A program made the translations under genes and the position numbers. Under the pieces are notes generated by a model. It saw only the letters and a program-made list of their open reading frames with translations, was not told the origin of the DNA and did not search any database. From NCBI GenBank assembly GCA_002711465.1, contig PARL01000017.1:1-6604 (forward strand): a stretch of DNA of 6,604 nucleotides, given 5' to 3'. Positions 5,758 through 6,604 of the stretch are shown in pieces; within the stretch, counting starts at the first letter, position 1; each line of letters opens with the position of its first letter. Origin of the DNA: Fidelibacterota bacterium (lineage in GTDB: Bacteria > Fidelibacterota > Marinisomatia > SCGC-AAA003-L08 > D37C17).

Positions 5758-6604
5758 GCGAACAAATAACAGCATACTTTAACAATATCGCAACAGGAGT
5801 TAAATCATTTATTACTGGCCTGTCTCTAACTTTTGAGCATTTTAAAAATAAAAAAGAAAATGTAGCTACCTTACAGTATCCTCATGAAAAATTTCCATTA
5901 CCGGAAAAGAAAATTGGATTTGAACCCTCTGAATATAATGTGATTCGTTCAAGATTACATGTTGATATAGATGATTGTATTTCATGTAGAATGTGTGAAA
6001 GAGCATGTCCAGTTGATTGTATAAAAATTGAAGATGTAAAGGCAAAAAAAGGTGTTGAATTTGATTATGGACAGACAAGTAATGATACACAAAAAAAATT
6101 ATTAGTCACAAGATTTACTATTGATATGACTGAGTGTATGTATTGTAATCTGTGTGTATACCCATGTCCAGAGGAATGTATATACATGGTTGGTGGACCG
6201 AACGAGGAAAAGCATGAAATTGACTATGAGTTTAGTCAATACAAAAGAGATGGCCTAATATTTGATTTTGCTAAAGCAGAAACAGAAGATTTAGTCAAAA
6301 TGGGCGCTGACGATTATCTCAAAAAAATGAAAGAAAAGCAGGAAAATTTAATTAAAGGTGAAAGATTACTTGGTTTAGAAAGTGAAGTTGTTGAGGCACC
6401 TCCTGTCGTTGAAACTCCAACAGTGGTAACAGATACACCAGTTGCAGCAGTTCCGATAGCAGGTACAGACAATCTTACGATTAAATGTGTGGATGTAATT
6501 GCTGATATAAAATTAAGAGCGGCTGCGAAAAAAGTATTCTTCAAGTCTAAAAAAGCAGGTGAAGATGATATTACTAAGATAGATAAAATAATTGCTGAGT
6601 TAAA
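5754..6604 (+). CDS. nuoI: NADH-quinone oxidoreductase subunit I with a long C-terminal extension (3' partial)
   Basis: The frame opens at the ATG overlapping the nuoH stop, with GGAG at 5739-5742, and stays open for 283 codons to the window edge. It is the 8Fe ferredoxin-like subunit carrying clusters N6a and N6b, which relay electrons to N2 in NuoB. Two CxxCxxCxxxCP motifs are complete: Cys75, 78, 81, 85 and Cys128, 131, 134, 138. The loop between them is about 14 residues longer than in E. coli NuoI. The recognisable core ends near residue 175. A charged, probably helical stretch follows (176-209), then a Pro/Val/Thr-rich linker (about 210-238), then a Lys-rich segment with its own Cys245, still open at the edge. 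NuoI proteins are commonly about 150-200 residues, so this is an extension or fusion of unknown role. Confidence 0.95.
   Translation, partial: MSEQITAYFNNIATGVKSFITGLSLTFEHFKNKKENVATLQYPHEKFPLPEKKIGFEPSEYNVIRSRLHVDIDDCISCRMCERACPVDCIKIEDVKAKKGVEFDYGQTSNDTQKKLLVTRFTIDMTECMYCNLCVYPCPEECIYMVGGPNEEKHEIDYEFSQYKRDGLIFDFAKAETEDLVKMGADDYLKKMKEKQENLIKGERLLGLESEVVEAPPVVETPTVVTDTPVAAVPIAGTDNLTIKCVDVIADIKLRAAAKKVFFKSKKAGEDDITKIDKIIAEL

Noticed and set aside
5866..6090. Open frame on the - strand opposite the Fe-S part of nuoI
   Set aside because: His/Leu/Tyr-rich composition is what the reverse complement of nuoI would give; the + strand has two intact cluster motifs.
6314..6544. Thr/Ser/Gly/Val-rich open frame on the - strand opposite the nuoI extension
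   Set aside because: Its low complexity mirrors the Pro/Val/Thr linker codons; it has no start signal. It was considered as an alternative to the extension, but the nuoI frame is continuous with the certain core.

Overview
The window is strongly A+T rich and carries bacterial chromosomal genes at high density. It suggests a Gram-negative bacterium of the Bacteroidota/FCB supergroup. The reasons are the complex I gene order (nuoA-B-C-D followed directly by nuoH-I), the residue style of NuoA, NuoD, NuoH and NuoI, a lipidated beta-rich envelope protein, and a tiny Asp-rich lipocalin-like gene end. The low GC and compact spacing would fit a marine uncultured lineage such as Marinimicrobia (SAR406). 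That placement is inference only and was not tested by a search.

Layout. Bases 1-245 are the 3' end of a + strand gene: a poly-Asp stretch followed by a beta-rich, possibly lipocalin-like C-terminus. A 91-base gap leads to a + strand gene for a putative outer-membrane lipoprotein (337-1053). Its stop codon overlaps by 4 bases the stop of a convergent - strand gene for monofunctional proline dehydrogenase (1050-1958). A 134-base A+T-rich divergent intergenic region (1959-2092) separates it from the nuo operon on the + strand: nuoA (2093-2527), nuoB (2514-3017), nuoC (3019-3504), nuoD (3504-4637), nuoH (4654-5757) and nuoI (5754 to beyond the window end).

How the genes work together. NuoB, C, D and I form the quinone-reducing connecting module of respiratory complex I; NuoA and NuoH are membrane subunits that dock it and form the quinone chamber. 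The NADH-oxidising module genes nuoE, nuoF and nuoG, which in many bacteria lie between D and H, are absent at that position. They must be elsewhere or be replaced by another electron input. Proline dehydrogenase also feeds electrons from its FAD to the quinone pool, so both transcription units flanking the divergent region are quinone reductases, although no shared control is shown. The nuo genes are joined by overlaps or, between D and H, by a six-codon mini-ORF that bridges the two. The main oddity is NuoI: its frame stays open for about 100 residues past the normal family core, through a Pro/Val/Thr linker into a Lys-rich segment cut off by the window edge.

No tRNA, rRNA, CRISPR array, insertion sequence or convincing intrinsic terminator was seen.
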